The notes: a model not told the origin generated them from the letters alone. 64,000 nucleotides of DNA from Rhypophila decipiens (GCA_033297075.1 MU858050.1:434001-498000), one strand, 5' to 3'. Shown: positions 9,547 through 24,000, numbered from the stretch's first letter. Program-made: numbers and translations.

Positions 9547-11880
9547 ATGTCTGAGCCCTCCGCTACTCAAGCGCCTCCCCCGGCCGACAAGCCCGTCGCT
9601 GACGGAGCTGGGGAAGAGGGTCCCTCCAAGAAAGCTTTGAAAAAGGCTGAAGCAAAGGCCAAGAAAGGTATACCATACAGTAATAGACATATTTATGGAA
9701 CACCGGTTACATGTTTTGCTAACAGCTCGTTATACATCAAGAGGCTGAAAAGGCAAAAAGAGCTGCCGAGCGAGCTGCTGCCCAGGCGTCGCAAGCCGCG
9801 GCTGCTCAGACAGAGGATCTGGCCAAAGACAACTATGGGCCAGAGAAACAGTATCCCGAAGAAAGAGAAATCACCCTAAAAGAGTTGAACGAGGACGATG
9901 TGGGCAAGACCGTTGTGCTTCGCGCCTGGTTGCAAAACGTCCGCCCCCAGTCTGCGAAGCTGCTTTTTATGGAGCTCAGGGAGGAGGGCAACTGGAGTAT
10001 CCAGGCCATTGCTGCCGCAAACGTCGAAGGAGCTCCCGTCAGTCGCCAGATGGTCAAATGGATCGGAGGTGTAAATCCTGAGAGCTTTTTGGTGGTGGTC
10101 GGCACTATCGCGAAGCCTATCGAGCCGGTCACAAGCTGCAAGGTGTCCAACTATGAGCTTCACCTGACCAAGTAAGTTCTCTCCCTCCAGACAAGCACCA
10201 GGCTGAACAGAGTGCTGATACGGTGCTCAGGGTATACCTCCGTGCTGCCGCGCCTCCTGTCCTTGGAATGACCCTTGCCGCCTCAAACCGAGCAATTGCC
10301 AACTTTAGCGATGAAGCGCCCGCAGCCGTAGAAGAGGGAGTTGACAAGCTCAGCCTAGCACCCTCAGGAGAGGCGACTGCTATCCCGGCCGCGACCATGT
10401 TGACACACTTGGACAATATTGCCATGCACCGCAGGGCTCCTGTCGCCCAGGCTATTGCGGATATTCGCATGGAGGTCAAGGAACTGTTCCGGAGCTACCT
10501 GAAGGCGAAGGGCTTCAAGGAGTTTGAGGTACGTCCTCGACACCTAGCCATTTACACAGAAGCTAACAGGCGGATAGCCGCCTTGCTTGATTGGTGCAGC
10601 ATCTGAAGGTGGCGCCAATGTCTTCCGTATGCCTTACTTTGAGAAGGAGGCATTTTTGGCACAGTCGCCACAATTCTATAAGCAGGTTTGTGTCCACCGT
10701 ACTACGCGCCAGTCTGCAGGAGGACCTAACATGTTTGTATAGTATGAAATCGCTGGTGGAAGAAAACGTGTGTTCTCGATAGGTATGAAAAATCCCTCTG
10801 TTTCTAGTTGATGATCATCCGTGATCAAGTCTACGCGACAAATCCTTTCACAACATCTATGAACTAAATGCTAATTAACCTCCCAGGTCCTGTGTTCCGT
10901 GCCGAGAATTCGAATACCCCTAGGCATATGACTGAGGTAGGTTGTTGAACACTTGCTCAGTCAAACATCATGTATGGTAACGAGACTAACTGTCTACTGT
11001 TATAGTTTACGGGTCTCGATCTGGAGATGGAGATCCGCAAGGACTACCATGAGGTCTTTGATGTGCTTGAGGGTGTTCTTTTGCATATTTTCAGTGGCAT
11101 CAAGGAGCGTTGTGCCGAGCAGATCGAGACGGTTCGCTCTGTGTACCCATCAGAGGACTTCCTTCTCCCGGAGGATGGCAAAGTGCTCCGTCTCACCTTT
11201 GCAGAGGGTCAGAAGCTTCTGAGAGAAGAAGGCCCCGCCGAGTTCAAAGACGTGAGAGATGACGAAGACATGAGCACAGCCGCCGAAAAAGCGCTCGTAC
11301 GTAATATGCAATGCCCAATTCACGTCGAGATGGCGTATGGCTAACACGTCGGTTCTTTTAGGGGAGAGTTGTGAGGGAGAAGTACCATACCGACTTTTAC
11401 GTTCTGGACAAATTCCCCGAGAGCGCCCGACCTTTCTACGCCAAGGAAGACCCTACAAATCCCGAGGTTACCAACGCCATGGATTACTTTCTCAGAGGGC
11501 AAGAGTGTCTGAGCGGCGGTCAGCGTATCAATGAGCCCGAGGAGCTGAAGGCACGCATGATCAAGAAGGGCGTCGACCCCAACAGTGGTGGCCTCAAGGA
11601 GTATGTTGAGGTCTTCCAGAGCGTTGGAGTACCTCCTCATGGTGGAGGCGGTATTGGTCTTGAGTAAGTGGTCCTAGTCGTGATCTGCCATAAAACAATG
11701 AAACGGAAAAGCTGACAAGTATGCAGTCGTGTTGTGGCCTTTTACCTCAACCTGCCATCGGTCCATCTTGCGAGCTTCTATCCTCGCACGCCTAAGCGTC
11801 TCCTTCCGGTAAGTTTCTTTGCAGTACTTGGTACTTGAAAGTTGAAAATTGGAAGTACGAGCTAACATTGTGTCTAGTAA
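9547..11880 (+). CDS. DED81: Asparaginyl-tRNA synthetase, cytoplasmic
   Basis: Ten exons can be placed: 9547-9667, 9742-10171, 10231-10528, 10578-10685, 10743-10782, 10887-10936, 11006-11296, 11362-11663, 11727-11808 and 11878-11880. Together they give 574 residues in one open frame. The enzyme charges tRNA-Asn (class IIb). An N-terminal Lys/Ala-rich eukaryotic extension (to about residue 75) is followed by the OB-fold anticodon domain ([13 protein letters not shown]...). Class II motif 2 is [15 protein letters not shown] and motif 3 is GGGGIGLDRVVAFYL. The product ends [12 protein letters not shown], typical of the family. The last intron separates the final Pro codon from TAA, so the last coding exon is just the stop. 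The last intron has a GCTAAC branch site. AspRS is excluded by the RAENSNT block and the C-terminus. Confidence 0.95.
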
Positions 11881-13413
11881 AGTGATGAGCTTTGATTTGC
11901 GTGTTTGGTTGCTAGCAAGCCGAGGATTATTGGTGGGCAGCGAGGACATCTTATCTTCAAAGTGCGGGAGATTTATCTAGTGAACTCAGACAAGCGTTGG
12001 CTGGCTTACATAAGCGGGTACGTACCAGCTTGACAGCTGGCGTGTAAGTGGCCAACACTGCGATAGATATGACTCAGCTGTGAAGCGTGTGAAGAATATG
12101 TCATGGATAGTTTCGAGTGAAAATAACTAGCCCGAATAAAAAACTGGCAGTTAAACAAATCGACCCTAAAATACATGTCTTCTTCTCCTTGACTGGCGGT
12201 GAAGGGTGACTCGCACGTCAGTCACCCGTTTGGCGATATATCATCTGTGTATAACGTGTCTCAAACCCAAGAATATGCATTAGTGATTCGAAGCCCACTT
12301 ATTTCTAGCCTCTGATGTACACTTCTGTGGTGAGATTTTCTTTGATTTGCATCGACGACTTTCAAAGCACACGAGGAAATCTAGAACAAGACATGGGACT
12401 CATTCATCATGCGAATATGGACTGGAAATCATGTTGTATTCATTCAAGGTACGGTACCTTGGATACCTCAGTGGAGCTATTTATGCTGAGGCTTCAAGCA
12501 AACAAAGCCCCAAGTTGCTCGCTCATAGCTGCTTCAAGTCATGCCAAGCAAATATGCACGCCGAATTATGCAAAAGAATAATTGCTGGTATATAAAATAG
12601 ATACCCTGTAGTGCAGCTGGGCACCTATGCCATGTCGCCTTCGTGATGCTCGCTTGCGCGCTGGTCGTTTTGTCGCCATCCTCAGCTTCGGCTCACCTCG
12701 GTGGACCAGACCCAAAAGCCCAAGAGCATGAAACTGCCAAAAATATTATACTACCATATTATTCTTCCTCCTCTTTCTATCCTGCCAGTTTCCAGGCAGG
12801 TTTCTCCTCCAATTATTTTTTCCTCCTCTTTATGTTCATGACCGATCTCCATACAGATGGGTCTTGTTACCTATTTTTGTTCTCTCGCCTATCCAGCTTT
12901 CCTCATCCACTCTCCCCAACCGCCCCCTTTCTTCATCCCGGATTTGCATCCGCCTCTTGAAATCTTTTGTCTTAAAAGGCCCCAGAAAACCGGAAAAAGG
13001 GGCAAAAGCAAGGTCTTGCTCTGGCCAGATGCCTTCTGTCCAGATGCACAAAGACCCGGGTATCGATCAATAGTCCTGCAACGCCGCTCCTCACCATACC
13101 TCCGACCTCTCGGTGCTGTGTCCAGCAACTGTCGGAAGCCACCAAAACTGACAATATCAAGGAACAATGAAAATGTCGAAAAGCGACCCAGTGGCTGCGT
13201 CAATCCGCTGTGCAAGCAATGCAAGTGAGGTTATTGGCGAATAATCAGGAAAGGGGGAGGGCGAACCGGAAAAAAGCACCGCATATAGATATATCACAAA
13301 GTCGAGCCAGGAGGGGGAGGGTATCTACTTGTGTCGGCCTGATGCGTGTATGACGCATAAAGTCGCATCATTCCCGTCTTCGAGTCAAACAACGGGGCTT
13401 GTACAAGGAGCCA
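11881..13413. other. Convergent intergenic region, no gene recognised
   Basis: 1.5 kb between the 3' ends of AsnRS (+) and the Red1-like gene (-). Several frames of 70-120 codons overlap here but none has a domain or consistent splicing. A pyrimidine-rich tract lies at about 12,760-12,960. No RNA gene is seen. Confidence 0.5.
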
Positions 13414-16400
13414 TCAGACTGTAACTCCGCCGAGTGGGAGTATCTTGGACTTGTCCCCGAGGAAGGTCGCGCGGAACGCAACGATCTCGCGAGCAATCGT
13501 CTCGAAATCGGTACACCCGCGCTCACGGATATCCCCGAGGAGCTTCCGCAGTCCCTGAACAAAGCGGGATTTCTGCTCGCCGCTGTAATCGCTTGATTTC
13601 CCAAGGTCCAAGAGGATCTTATCGGCTATATGGTAGACGATGGTAAGTCAGTTTTTAGGTGACTGTCCAGCTAGGCATGTTGTTAGCAGCCCAGCCTCTG
13701 CTCCGGGATGACTTACCAGGAACGCCGATTGAGCGAATATGTTGGAATTCACAATCGGCAGGACATTGTTCGCCAGCAAGTTCGGTAGGGCAGAAGGGCT
13801 TCTGAGGGTCAATTTGGTTATTGTACGTCAGGGACTTCATTCCGCCACGGACGGTTTGTGGATAGCTAGGGTGAAAGCGATATGCACGGAAGTAGCGCAA
13901 CGGGCTCTCGTATGGTACGAAACCACTCTTTGGTTGCTGTTCGGTTTCGACGTTCAGCTGAAACATTGTTAGATTGGCCAAAGGCTAGTACTGGGTTAAG
14001 AACGACGTGTACTTCTCTGGTGGTCTGTCCTTCAATCTCCTGGACTGCTTCACGGGTTTTAGTAACACTGGAAAGTTGCTCCAATACAGCCTCAGAGGAC
14101 GAAGGCTCTGTTGGCTGTACTTCATCATTCACAACATCATTGCTGAAAGGAGTAAGGTTAGCAGATGGGCTTGGCGAAGAAGATTCTATGTCCATTGGCG
14201 CGGGATCATCGTCGGAAGCAGGAGACTCGGCGCGTTGATCTACCTCGAGGCTTTCATTGTTGTCAGGCCGAATGGTTGGATTTGTCCCATGGGTGCTATC
14301 GTTTGGCTCGGAATGATCAGACACCAGCTGGCTCGGCTGTTCCTGAGCCCCCTGCGGGGCCGGCGACGGCTCCTGCTCGACAATCTCCCCATCGATGGTC
14401 ACTTTCGGGCTCGCTGTATTGGCATCGCCCGTCGTCATCTCATCGGCTACGGAGGACCCATCTTCGTCCATGGGAACATCCACAGCGACATCATTCTGGT
14501 CGGAGGCGATAGAAACCGCGGCAGAGGTTGGCTGGTTTCCCCCTGGCGTGTTGCCAGGTATCGGAGTTGGTACACCTAGAGATATTAGCCGTTTCGAATG
14601 CCCGGGCAAATTGCTTCAAGAACACGCCTTCGTGCGCGCAGTTGGATCTGTCATACCTGATGTGGTATCTAACCCATTAGCCTGGGGGCCATCGTCTGAT
14701 GAGGTATCGCCCAACTGCTCCAGCTCTTCTGTTAACAATCTCTTCTTGGCCAACTGACTGTCTATCTCGGCTTGCAAACGCATCTCTTCCTCTCGTAGTT
14801 GCCTGAGTCGGTTCCTCTTCTCCTCGATTGTCTCGTCAATCCGAGGCAGGTCAAGACTAACAATTCGACCACGACGTTCGACCTTGGGTGACGCATGAGA
14901 GAGGTCGGGCTTCTTTGGCAATTGGGCGGAGACAGTTGTTGAAGCAAGCTGAGCAGAGGCTTCGCGGTCAGAACTACTACTGGCTTTCTCGTTGTCCTTG
15001 GATTCGGGAGGTTGCCCTGTCCGAGTAGGCGTGAGTGGACCACCTGAAGACTGTTTGGCTTTCCGCCTGGCTTCGATCTCGGCGATTTTCCTTCTCATCT
15101 CTTGAATTTCCTTCTCTTTGATGTCCAACTCAGTTTCCCGCTTTCTGCTAAGGATTGGCTGGCCGAGAGGGTTGTTGGAGGATGGGGCAGGGCTTGAAAA
15201 CTGGCGCTGCGGAGGCGTATTAGTGAGAGGGGGGAAGTCACGGATGGATAGACCTCGTTGAGAAGCCAGACTTGGAAGAAAGGACGAGGAATCCTCAAGC
15301 GGGGACTCTGCGTCAATGTCCATTTCTTCGCCCTCAGAGGCGTCGCTAACGTCGATCACCAGACTCGTCTCCTTGTGATGCTGACCAAATGGCCGCTTGT
15401 TTGGTCGAGTTACAGGTGGCACATCAACGAAATCCGATGCTACCGGTCGCTTACGCTGATTTCTCGCCGGACCCGTGGGAATGGACAAAAGCAGTCCCGG
15501 GATCGATGAGGCCGCCTCAGAATTCGTCGACTTTTCCACCGATTGTGCCGGTCCGGGTCCATTCTTGGCAGCGGAGGGGCCAGGTTTAACAGAATAATCC
15601 ACGGGCGGCTGTATGAGAGTACCGGGCCCGTTTCCAGCTGTCTGTGACGGTCCCGAATTTGTCTTTGCCTTGGCAGCTTTCCGAGCTTGGGCTTCCTGGA
15701 GAGCCGCGATTTTCTGCTGGAGAAGAATTTCCTTTTCTCCCCACACCTTGGATCGCGTCATAGCAGCGGGTGCCTTGGGGGGTGAAAATGGCACCTCTTT
15801 CTTCTCTGGTGCCTTTGATGGTGGTGGTTTGGTCTGCGGTTGAGTTTGAGCAAGAGGTGCAGACGGTTTTGCAGCCTTCTTTGCAGCCAACAGACGTGCG
15901 ATGCGGTCCTTGCGCTCTTCGCCGGCGCTCTTCGTGTCCCCAGGAGGGGCAGCTTGCGGTTTTGGGGGAGGGGCAACCGTCTCGCTCTTCTGGGGCTGCT
16001 GCTTCTCCATCAGTTGCCCAGGTTTGGAACCGGTGCTCTTCTCCTTCTGGTTTGATTGGCCGTCATTGATCTCCAGATTGAGTTGATTGAAGAGAGACCT
16101 TATCAGCCCTTCATCATGACCCTCGTCGATGTAATGTTGAAACCGGACACCCAAGCTCCACAGGCGAAGAATCGCCTTTTGGGCCTCCTTTCTTCCTTCT
16201 TCTACAGATTTTAGAGCGTGGCGCACTTCCTGAGCCTGTTGCGGTTGCAGGGTCCCAAATCCGGCAGTTGAGGCTTGGGTTGGGATATGTAAACCCGGCG
16301 CAGTGTGATTGTTCGGTGGAGTGCCGCGGGGAGAGAGGAACGGCGAGTACGAGCCAGACCGTTCTCGACCGTTGTGACCCTTCTTGTTACCGTCCATTTG

Positions 16401-16949
16401 TGTCTTGTCGGCTTCGTCGTTCCCGTAAAAGCCAGCGTCGGGAGTGTCGGCGGCACTCGCAACTCCACTGTTGCTGGTGGAAGTGATAAGTTTTAGGCGC
16501 TCTCGAACGGCGGACGGCTGTTCGACAGAAACCTGGGGTTCATACAAATCCTCGAACTGCTCTTCGTTGAGCTCGCCCTCCTCGAAATCGGCGTCCATTG
16601 CGGGGTAAGTGGTTGAAGAGATTAGAGTTTTCGGAGCAGGCTCGAATGGTATCGCTGTCCTTTGGTTTTGGTTCACCGAAGAGTCACTTGCCGAAGAAGC
16701 TTGGATCAAGTCACCTGCTGTGGGGACATCGGATTGAGAGATCAAACCTTGTCCACCTGCTATGCCGAGACCGGGGATTTGATTCGCATTGAAGTTGAAG
16801 GAGCTTTGAACGGTATTGCTTGCCGTTTCCATGAAGGCGGAATTGTAGGGCTGATTGAAAGGATTCGGCGGAAGCTGGTAGCCGTATTGTTGGGATGGCG
16901 CCTGCCCGTAATGCTGGCCATAGCCATTGGGGGGCGGGTATTGAGACAT
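13414..16949 (-). CDS. Red1/ZFC3H1-type zinc-finger protein (nuclear RNA surveillance)
   Basis: Four exons: 16949-14657, 14575-14013, 13957-13717 and 13625-13414; introns of 81, 55 and 91 bp; 1,102 residues. The key evidence is the C-terminal block FRAYRFHPSYP..VRGGMKSLTYNN..DP followed by Cys1008, Cys1017, Cys1021 and His1025 (C-x8-C-x3-C-x3-H). This matches the zf-C3H1 domain of fission yeast Red1 and human ZFC3H1. Those proteins scaffold the MTREC/PAXT complexes that feed meiotic, cryptic and polyadenylated nuclear RNAs to the exosome. The N-terminus is Gln/Tyr/Pro/Asn-rich and probably disordered. Charged coiled-coil segments (KEKEIQEMRRKIAEIEARRK and EEKRNRLRQLREEEMRLQAE) precede an acidic Ser/Pro-rich stretch. 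The middle introns are placed by frame and splice consensus. Divergent from the myosin II gene. Confidence 0.8.
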
Positions 16950-18064
16950 GCTGGGATGTGGAGTTTATCGAATAACTCTTTTCCAGCAAGTGCGCATCTC
17001 GGGTATCTTGAGGTAAGTACAGGACAGCAGTCTGGGTCCGATTACAAAACCGCGACCGTGTTCTGACATCAAAGACGAACGTGCGACCGGGCTAGACAGA
17101 CTTGTGTAAATCTGACAGGGTTCTTAAAAGCAGACACTTGGACAGTATGAATACACCCGAGATCAACCGGTCGATACTGAGCCCAAGATGTTGGTTGCAC
17201 GTCGACGTTCGAACAGTGGTTGAAATCGGTCGCCGAGAAGAAAATCGCGTGGCGAAGCTCGACAACACAATCGTCGGTTTCCTCCAATACCAAGCGCAGA
17301 GGGGTTTCGGTCTCTTTTCTTAGAGTCGAAAGGCGACACGTCAAGCGTCGATGTTGGGTGTGGTTTGGTTTAATTCGCGATACCGCGTAGATGCACTGAG
17401 GAGGGATCTTCAGAGTTGTCACCGACCAACAGATCTCATCAACCGAGAAAGCACGTCCCGAATTTCGTTCGACCCGTCGAAAGGCGCGCTAAACCCGAAG
17501 TGGAGTACTGGACTCTTCAACGAGCACGGGCCATCTTGGGTGACATCAGCACTTGGCCCCTTGCCGAGTTGGCAGCTGAATTGAGTGGACCGGGTCGGCG
17601 GCTGCGTTTGTTTACATTTGGAGCTTGTGCGCACGGCAACCGCGACCATGGGTCGGTTGGTGTCCTGGTTGCTTGGGGCGGCTCCTGACTCTTGCCTCAG
17701 CATTTCCGTGCGGGCAGTTGCCAAAATCACCAAACACCTCGGCGATCTTTGCAAGCGACGGGTCTGGTCTTGATATTCCAGGCTCTGCCTTTTAATTGCA
17801 CTAATATTTTGAATTCGCTTTGCATTTTCGAGTTGTCGATTGCGCATTGTTCTGTGAATTCTCTTTTTTATTTACACTATTCCTCCTCCTGTATTAGCCG
17901 CCTTCTCTATCGCGTCGCTTTTGCATCACTTGGAATTTGGTTGACAGCAAGGTCAAGGCAGACTCACAGCATCCTTGCCTGCTATATCAACAAACAGCAG
18001 ACACCTCATATTTCCTTCCCATGATCCGTCTCCGACCCTGAAATTTGACGACACAAACCGCGCC
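16950..18064. promoter_or_regulatory. Divergent upstream region, Red1-like / myosin II
   Basis: 1.1 kb separates the two start codons and must hold both promoters and 5' UTRs. A pyrimidine-rich stretch (about 17,780-17,900) precedes the myosin start. No specific binding site is recognised. Confidence 0.5.
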
Positions 18065-21000
18065 ATGTCGGTTCGCAACAATCCATTCGCACGGAATGCG
18101 CCCCCCTCGCCGGCCTCGACTGGTCTCGTCAGACCCAAGTCGGCCATATTCACATCCTCGCCTTCACCTCTGGCGCCCTCACCCTCTTTACCGTCACATA
18201 CTCGCAACCAGTCCCATGCCTTATTGGCGATGACAGCGGCTCAGCCGACACCTCCTCGCCATGCCCACAGCCACAGCCAGAGCAATGACTTCTCTAGAGG
18301 CGGGACCCCTGGCTCGACGACATTCGCACCTTCGTTCATAAAGTCGGAGGAGATGCGAAAGGCCGCCGACGCTGTGCGGGGTATCGAGGGCGAGAACGAC
18401 TTCTCGGGCAAGAAATACGTATGGCTTAAGGATCCTCAAACCGCTTTTGTCAAGGGTTGGGTTCTAGAGGATCTGGGGGGAGGCAGAATCGTGGTCCAAT
18501 GTGACGACGGAAGTGTAAGCTCCTCCTTTTGCCAGTATGCTATTTATTTGACTGAGGCGCTGACTTGAGAATAATGATAGCAACGTGAGGTAGACTCGGA
18601 GAGCGTCGACAAGGTCAATCCTGCCAAATTCGATAAAGCAAACGATATGGCGGAATTAACGCACCTCAACGAGGCTTCCGTGGTCCATAACCTGCATATG
18701 CGCTACCAGTCGGACCTCATTTATACCTACTCTGGCCTCTTCTTGGTGACGGTGAACCCCTATTGTCCTCTTCCTATCTACACCAACGAGTACATCAACA
18801 TGTACAAGGGTCGAAGCAGAGAAGATACCAAGCCCCACATATACGCCATGGCAGATGAGGCATTCCGGAATCTCGTAGACGAGAACGAGAACCAAAGCAT
18901 CTTGGTCACTGGCGAGTCCGGAGCTGGAAAAACGGAAAACACAAAGAAGGTCATCCAGTACCTGGCCGCTGTCGCGCACTCGGATGCGGCAGTAAAGAGT
19001 AGAGGAGGTCAACAACAACACTCGAACCTCTCAGCCCAGATTTTGAGGGCAAATCCAATCCTCGAAGCCTTTGGCAATGCGCAAACGGTGCGAAACAACA
19101 ACTCGTCCAGATTTGGCAAGTTTATTCGAATCGAGTTCAATGCCAATGGGTCGATAGCCGGAGCCTTCATCGACTGGTACCTGCTCGAAAAATCTCGGGT
19201 TGTCCGCATCAACTCCAACGAACGCAACTATCACATTTTTTACCAGCTTCTCAAAGGCGCAGATGGAAAGCTGAAGCAGGAGCTCCTGCTGGATGGACTA
19301 GACGTTGAGGATTTCACCTACACTCGTGATGGCCATGACATCATTGCCGGCGTCTCAGACCGTGACGAGTGGGACTCCTTGATGGAGGCATTTACGGTAA
19401 TGGGATTCACGGACAAAGAGCAGACGGCTATCCTGAAAACCATCGCTGCGGTGCTCCATTTGGGAAACCTGACTGTGGTAAAAGAAAGCAGATCGGCCGA
19501 CCAGGCCAGGCTCGCGCCAGATGCCAAGGAGGTGGCGGCACGAGTGTGCAAGCTCTTGGGTGTTCCTGTGGAGCCCTTCCTCCAAGGTCTGCTACATCCG
19601 AAAGTCAAGGCCGGCCGGGAATGGGTGGAAAAGGTACAGACGCCGGAACAAGTGCGGTTGAGTATCGACGCTCTGGCCAAGGGCATCTATGAGCGGGGGT
19701 TTGGCGACCTCGTGACGAGAATCAACCGCCAACTCGATCGCACCGGCATGGGCCTTGACGACACCAAGTTTATTGGCGTCCTTGATATTGCTGGATTCGA
19801 AATCTTCGACACCAACAGCTTCGAGCAGCTATGCATCAACTACACCAACGAGAAGTTGCAACAATTCTTCAACCATCACATGTTTGTCCTGGAACAGGAA
19901 GAGTACGCCAGAGAACAGATCGAGTGGAAGTTTATCGACTTTGGAAAAGATCTACAGCCCACCATAGATCTAATCGAGCTGCCGAATCCCATCGGCATCT
20001 TTTCTTGCCTGGACGAGGACTGCGTGATGCCCAAGGCGACAGACAAGACATTTAGCGAGAAGCTCAACTCTCTGTGGGATAAGAAGTCACAGAAGTACCG
20101 ATCTTCTCGTCTGGGCCAGGGTTTCATTCTCACGCACTACGCTGCCGAGGTTGAGTATTCGACCGAAGGCTGGCTCGAGAAAAACAAGGATCCACTGAAC
20201 GACAACATCACTCGTCTGCTTGCCACCTCTAGCGACAAGCACATGGCAAACCTCTTTGCCGACTGTGCTGAGCAGGACGACGAGACGGGCGGTATTCGGA
20301 GTAGGGTGAAGAAGGGCCTGTTCCGAACAGTGGCCCAGAGACACAAGGAGCAACTGTCCAGCCTGATGACACAGCTGCACTCTACTCATCCACACTTTGT
20401 GCGTTGCATTCTTCCCAATCACAAAAAGAAGGCGAAACAGTTCAACAGCCTTCTTGTCTTGGACCAACTCCGGTGCAATGGTGTGCTAGAAGGCATCCGG
20501 ATTGCTCGAACTGGCTTCCCCAACAGATTACCGTTCGCAGAGTTCCGCCAGCGATACGAGGTTCTGTGTCGTGACATGCCCAAGGGCTATGTCGAAGGCC
20601 AGGCTGCCGCCAGAATCATGCTGGACAAATTCGGGCTCGACAAGACTCTTTACCGTGTCGGTCTTACCAAGGTTTTCTTCCGTGCCGGTGTCCTCGCCGA
20701 GCTTGAAGAACAACGAGATGCGTTGATCACCGAGATCATGTCCAGGTTCCAGTCAGTCGCTCGTGGCTATATGCAGCGGAGGATTGCTTATAAACGCCTC
20801 TACCGCGCCGAGGCCACAAGGGTGATCCAACGCAACTTCAATGTCTATCTTGATCTCTGTGAGAATCCATGGTGGCAGCTGCTTGTGAGGATGAAGCCTC
20901 TTCTTGGTGCCACGAGAACGGCCACCGAAGTCAAGAAGAGAGACGACATGATTCGGCAACTCCATGACAAGATGAAGCAGGAGGCCATGGATCGGCAAAA

Positions 21001-24000
21001 GCTGGAAGATGAGAGGCGAAACGTCCATAGCGAAATGATGCGAATCCAGCAGACGCTCGAGAGCGAGCGCGCACTTGCTCTGGACAAGGAAGAGATCTTC
21101 AAGAGGCTCCAGGCCCGAGAAGTGGAGTTGGAAGACAAACTGGCTGGCGCTTTGGACGACCAGGAGCGTCTCGAAGACCAGTTGGACAGTCTTCTTTCAG
21201 CCAAGAAGCAGGCCGAGGAAGACGTGAGCCGATTCCGGGAGCAGCTAGAGCAAGCGGCGGGTCTTATCGCGCGCTTGGAGGAGGAAAAGTCGGAATTAGC
21301 TGGTCGCGTTTCGGAGCTCGAGCAAGAGATTGAGGAGATCACGCAAAGACAGTCGGAACACAGTGAGCAAGAGGCGGCACTCGAGAACGACATCAAGATG
21401 CTACAGAGCCAGCTCTCCCTCAAGGACCGAAAGGTTCGCGACTTGGAGACCAAACTGCTCAAGGTCGACCAAGACCTCGAAGTCAAGCTTGTAACTGCGC
21501 AAAAGGAGCTCCAGTCTGCCAAGAGCAAGAACCAGCAACTCACTGCCGAGAACCGGGACATTCACTCACAGCTCTCCCAACTATCTCAAACATCGACCGA
21601 TTATGAGGATCTCGTCCGGAAGAAGGAAAGCGAGCTCGCGCTGCTTCGTTCGGACAATAAGAAGTTCGAAATGGAGCGACGCGGGCTTGAAGAGCAGAAG
21701 AAGAATCTTAGCTCGGAGAGGGAGAAGGCAGCTGACCGACTGCGAGAAGTCCAGGCCGAGCTCTCAGCCATGAAGTCGCAACAGAGCCAGCTTCGGCGGG
21801 AGGCAGACGATGCCAAGAAGCTGCTCCAAGCACGGCTCTCGGAAGACGCCCAGGCTGACCAAAACCGACACCTTTTAGAATCTCAGATCAACGATCTCAA
21901 GGAGGAACTTTACAATATCCAAATGGAGCTCAGTAGGGAGCGTCAATCTCGAGACGACGTCCTTCTGCTTGGAGAGCACAAGTTCCAGTCCCTGCAGGAG
22001 GAGTACGAACACCTGAACGAGTCTAAAATCACGATTGAGAAGGAGCTCTACGCCCAGCAGGATACTCTTCGCCGCGCCTTGGAGACCAGGGCTGCAGCAG
22101 AGAAAGAACGCGATGAGGCTCGGGAAGAAATAAGACGACTTCGGGTGGTCAAGACACAGCTGGAGGAGGCGCGCCGTGAGGCCGAGATACTGGGCGAGCG
22201 GGCTGCTTCCAAGGTGGCCAGGGAGCGGGAGGAGAGTCTGCGGAAGGATTTCGATGCCGCGCAAGACAGGTTGAGATGGTTTGAAGCTGAATGCGAAAAG
22301 CTGAATCACCAGGTCGAGGACCTCAACAAGGTCATTCTGGAGTCAAGCGAGTTTGGGCTGAGGAACGACCAGGCCAAAGAACGGCTTGAGCGAGAGCTCC
22401 ACACCGTCAAGAGCCGGCTTACTGCCTCGGAAAACGACAACCGTGCGCTCCTGAACAAACTTCAGCAGAAGGGCCTTGAGATTGCTCGCTCAAGTTCAAG
22501 GGCCAGCGAGGCGTCTCGGGGCCAGCTGCAAGGTCTGCAGCGCGAAAAGACCAGGCTGGAGGAACAAAATGCCAAACTCAACAAACAGCTCGGTGACTCG
22601 CAAATGACGGTGGCTTCTTTGGAGAAGAAAGTCGAAAAGCTCCAACTTAATCTCGAGGACCTGAATCACGAAGTCGCTCGAGAGGTCAAGAGCAGCCGGA
22701 ATGCTGAAAAAGTGACGTCTAACTTTACCGTCCAGTTGGCTGAGGCAAATCGCACCATCGAGGCTGAGAGACAACTTCGTACCCAGGCCCAGGGCACAGT
22801 CCGAACACTGCAGTCTACCCTGGATTCTCGGGATCAAGAGCTGGCCGAGCTGCGCGGACAGCTGCTCAGTGCTCTGAAGACTGTCGACCCTGAAGCGGTG
22901 CCTCATATCCAGACAGATGGCGGAAGTGACAGGTTTCTTAGTAAGAACTTTGACCTGGTGCGCAAAATTGAGGAGCTTCAGCAGAACTTGCGTGTTCAAG
23001 CAGCTGCACGCGATAACGCCGAGGCCCAGCTTGCGGAATTGAGAGCTACTAGAGCCGACTCTCCCGAGAGGCCGCGGCTGGGAGAGATCAACGTCAACGA
23101 GGCTCCCTTCAATGGATCTCCGACACAGAAACGGTCCAAGGCCAACGGACGGCACTATTCGAATGCATCGACACCACCGCCTCGTCACAAGAACCACGAG
23201 GCGGATCACGTCCATGATTCGGTTCGTTCTGACCATACTGCGGACATCCTCAGCTTCAACAACCGTATGGATCTCAAGGCCGAGGTCGAGGAGCTCCAAA
23301 ATCAGCTTCAGCTCGCCGAAATGCAAAACCGCCACTTGAGGAGCCAGCTTGAACGTTCAACACCTGTTCCCGATCTCTACAACGAGCAAAGTCCGTCACT
23401 CAAGCGGGTGCAAAAGTTGGAAAAGGCCAACAGCCGACTTCACGACCTGCTCGACGATTCTTCCAAGAGAGTCTCGGCCCTCGAGAAGGCTCTGCGCACT
23501 GGTGAGCTTTCGTTGCGTGACATTCAGACTCGCTCTCATGAAGAGATCCTTGACCTGCTCAACAGCCAAGAGGAGTCCCGCCGGACTCTCCTCCACAGCC
23601 ACAAGGACGCAGTAGCAGAACTAACAGACATCAAGGAGCACTTTGACAAGTTGAGACACGACCGCGCCAAGATTGAGGTTGATCTCCGAGACGCGAGGTC
23701 GGATCTTCAGGAGATGTCTCTGGCGAGAGAGCAAGAAGCCGCGAGCCGAAGCCAACTGCTGCAGGAGTTTGCAGACCTGCAGATTCGCCTGGACGCCGAG
23801 ACATCCAAGTTGGCAGATGTGACGGCCAGCTTGGCCTTGTACAAGGGCCGGGCAGACGAGTACTTCAGCAAGCTCGAGCACGCCGAGATGGCTGTCCTCA
23901 AGGCGAACCGGGCTGAGCAGTTTGCCAAGACGCAGGCAAAGGAAGCCGAGGAAAGCTGCGCCGAGATGATGGCGGAGAGGAAGCGTCTCGACTCGACGAT

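Noticed and set aside
12643..12960. 105-codon frame with hydrophobic start (possible secreted protein)
   Set aside because: The start looks like a signal peptide, but the rest is Ser/Phe-rich translation of a pyrimidine tract between convergent genes.
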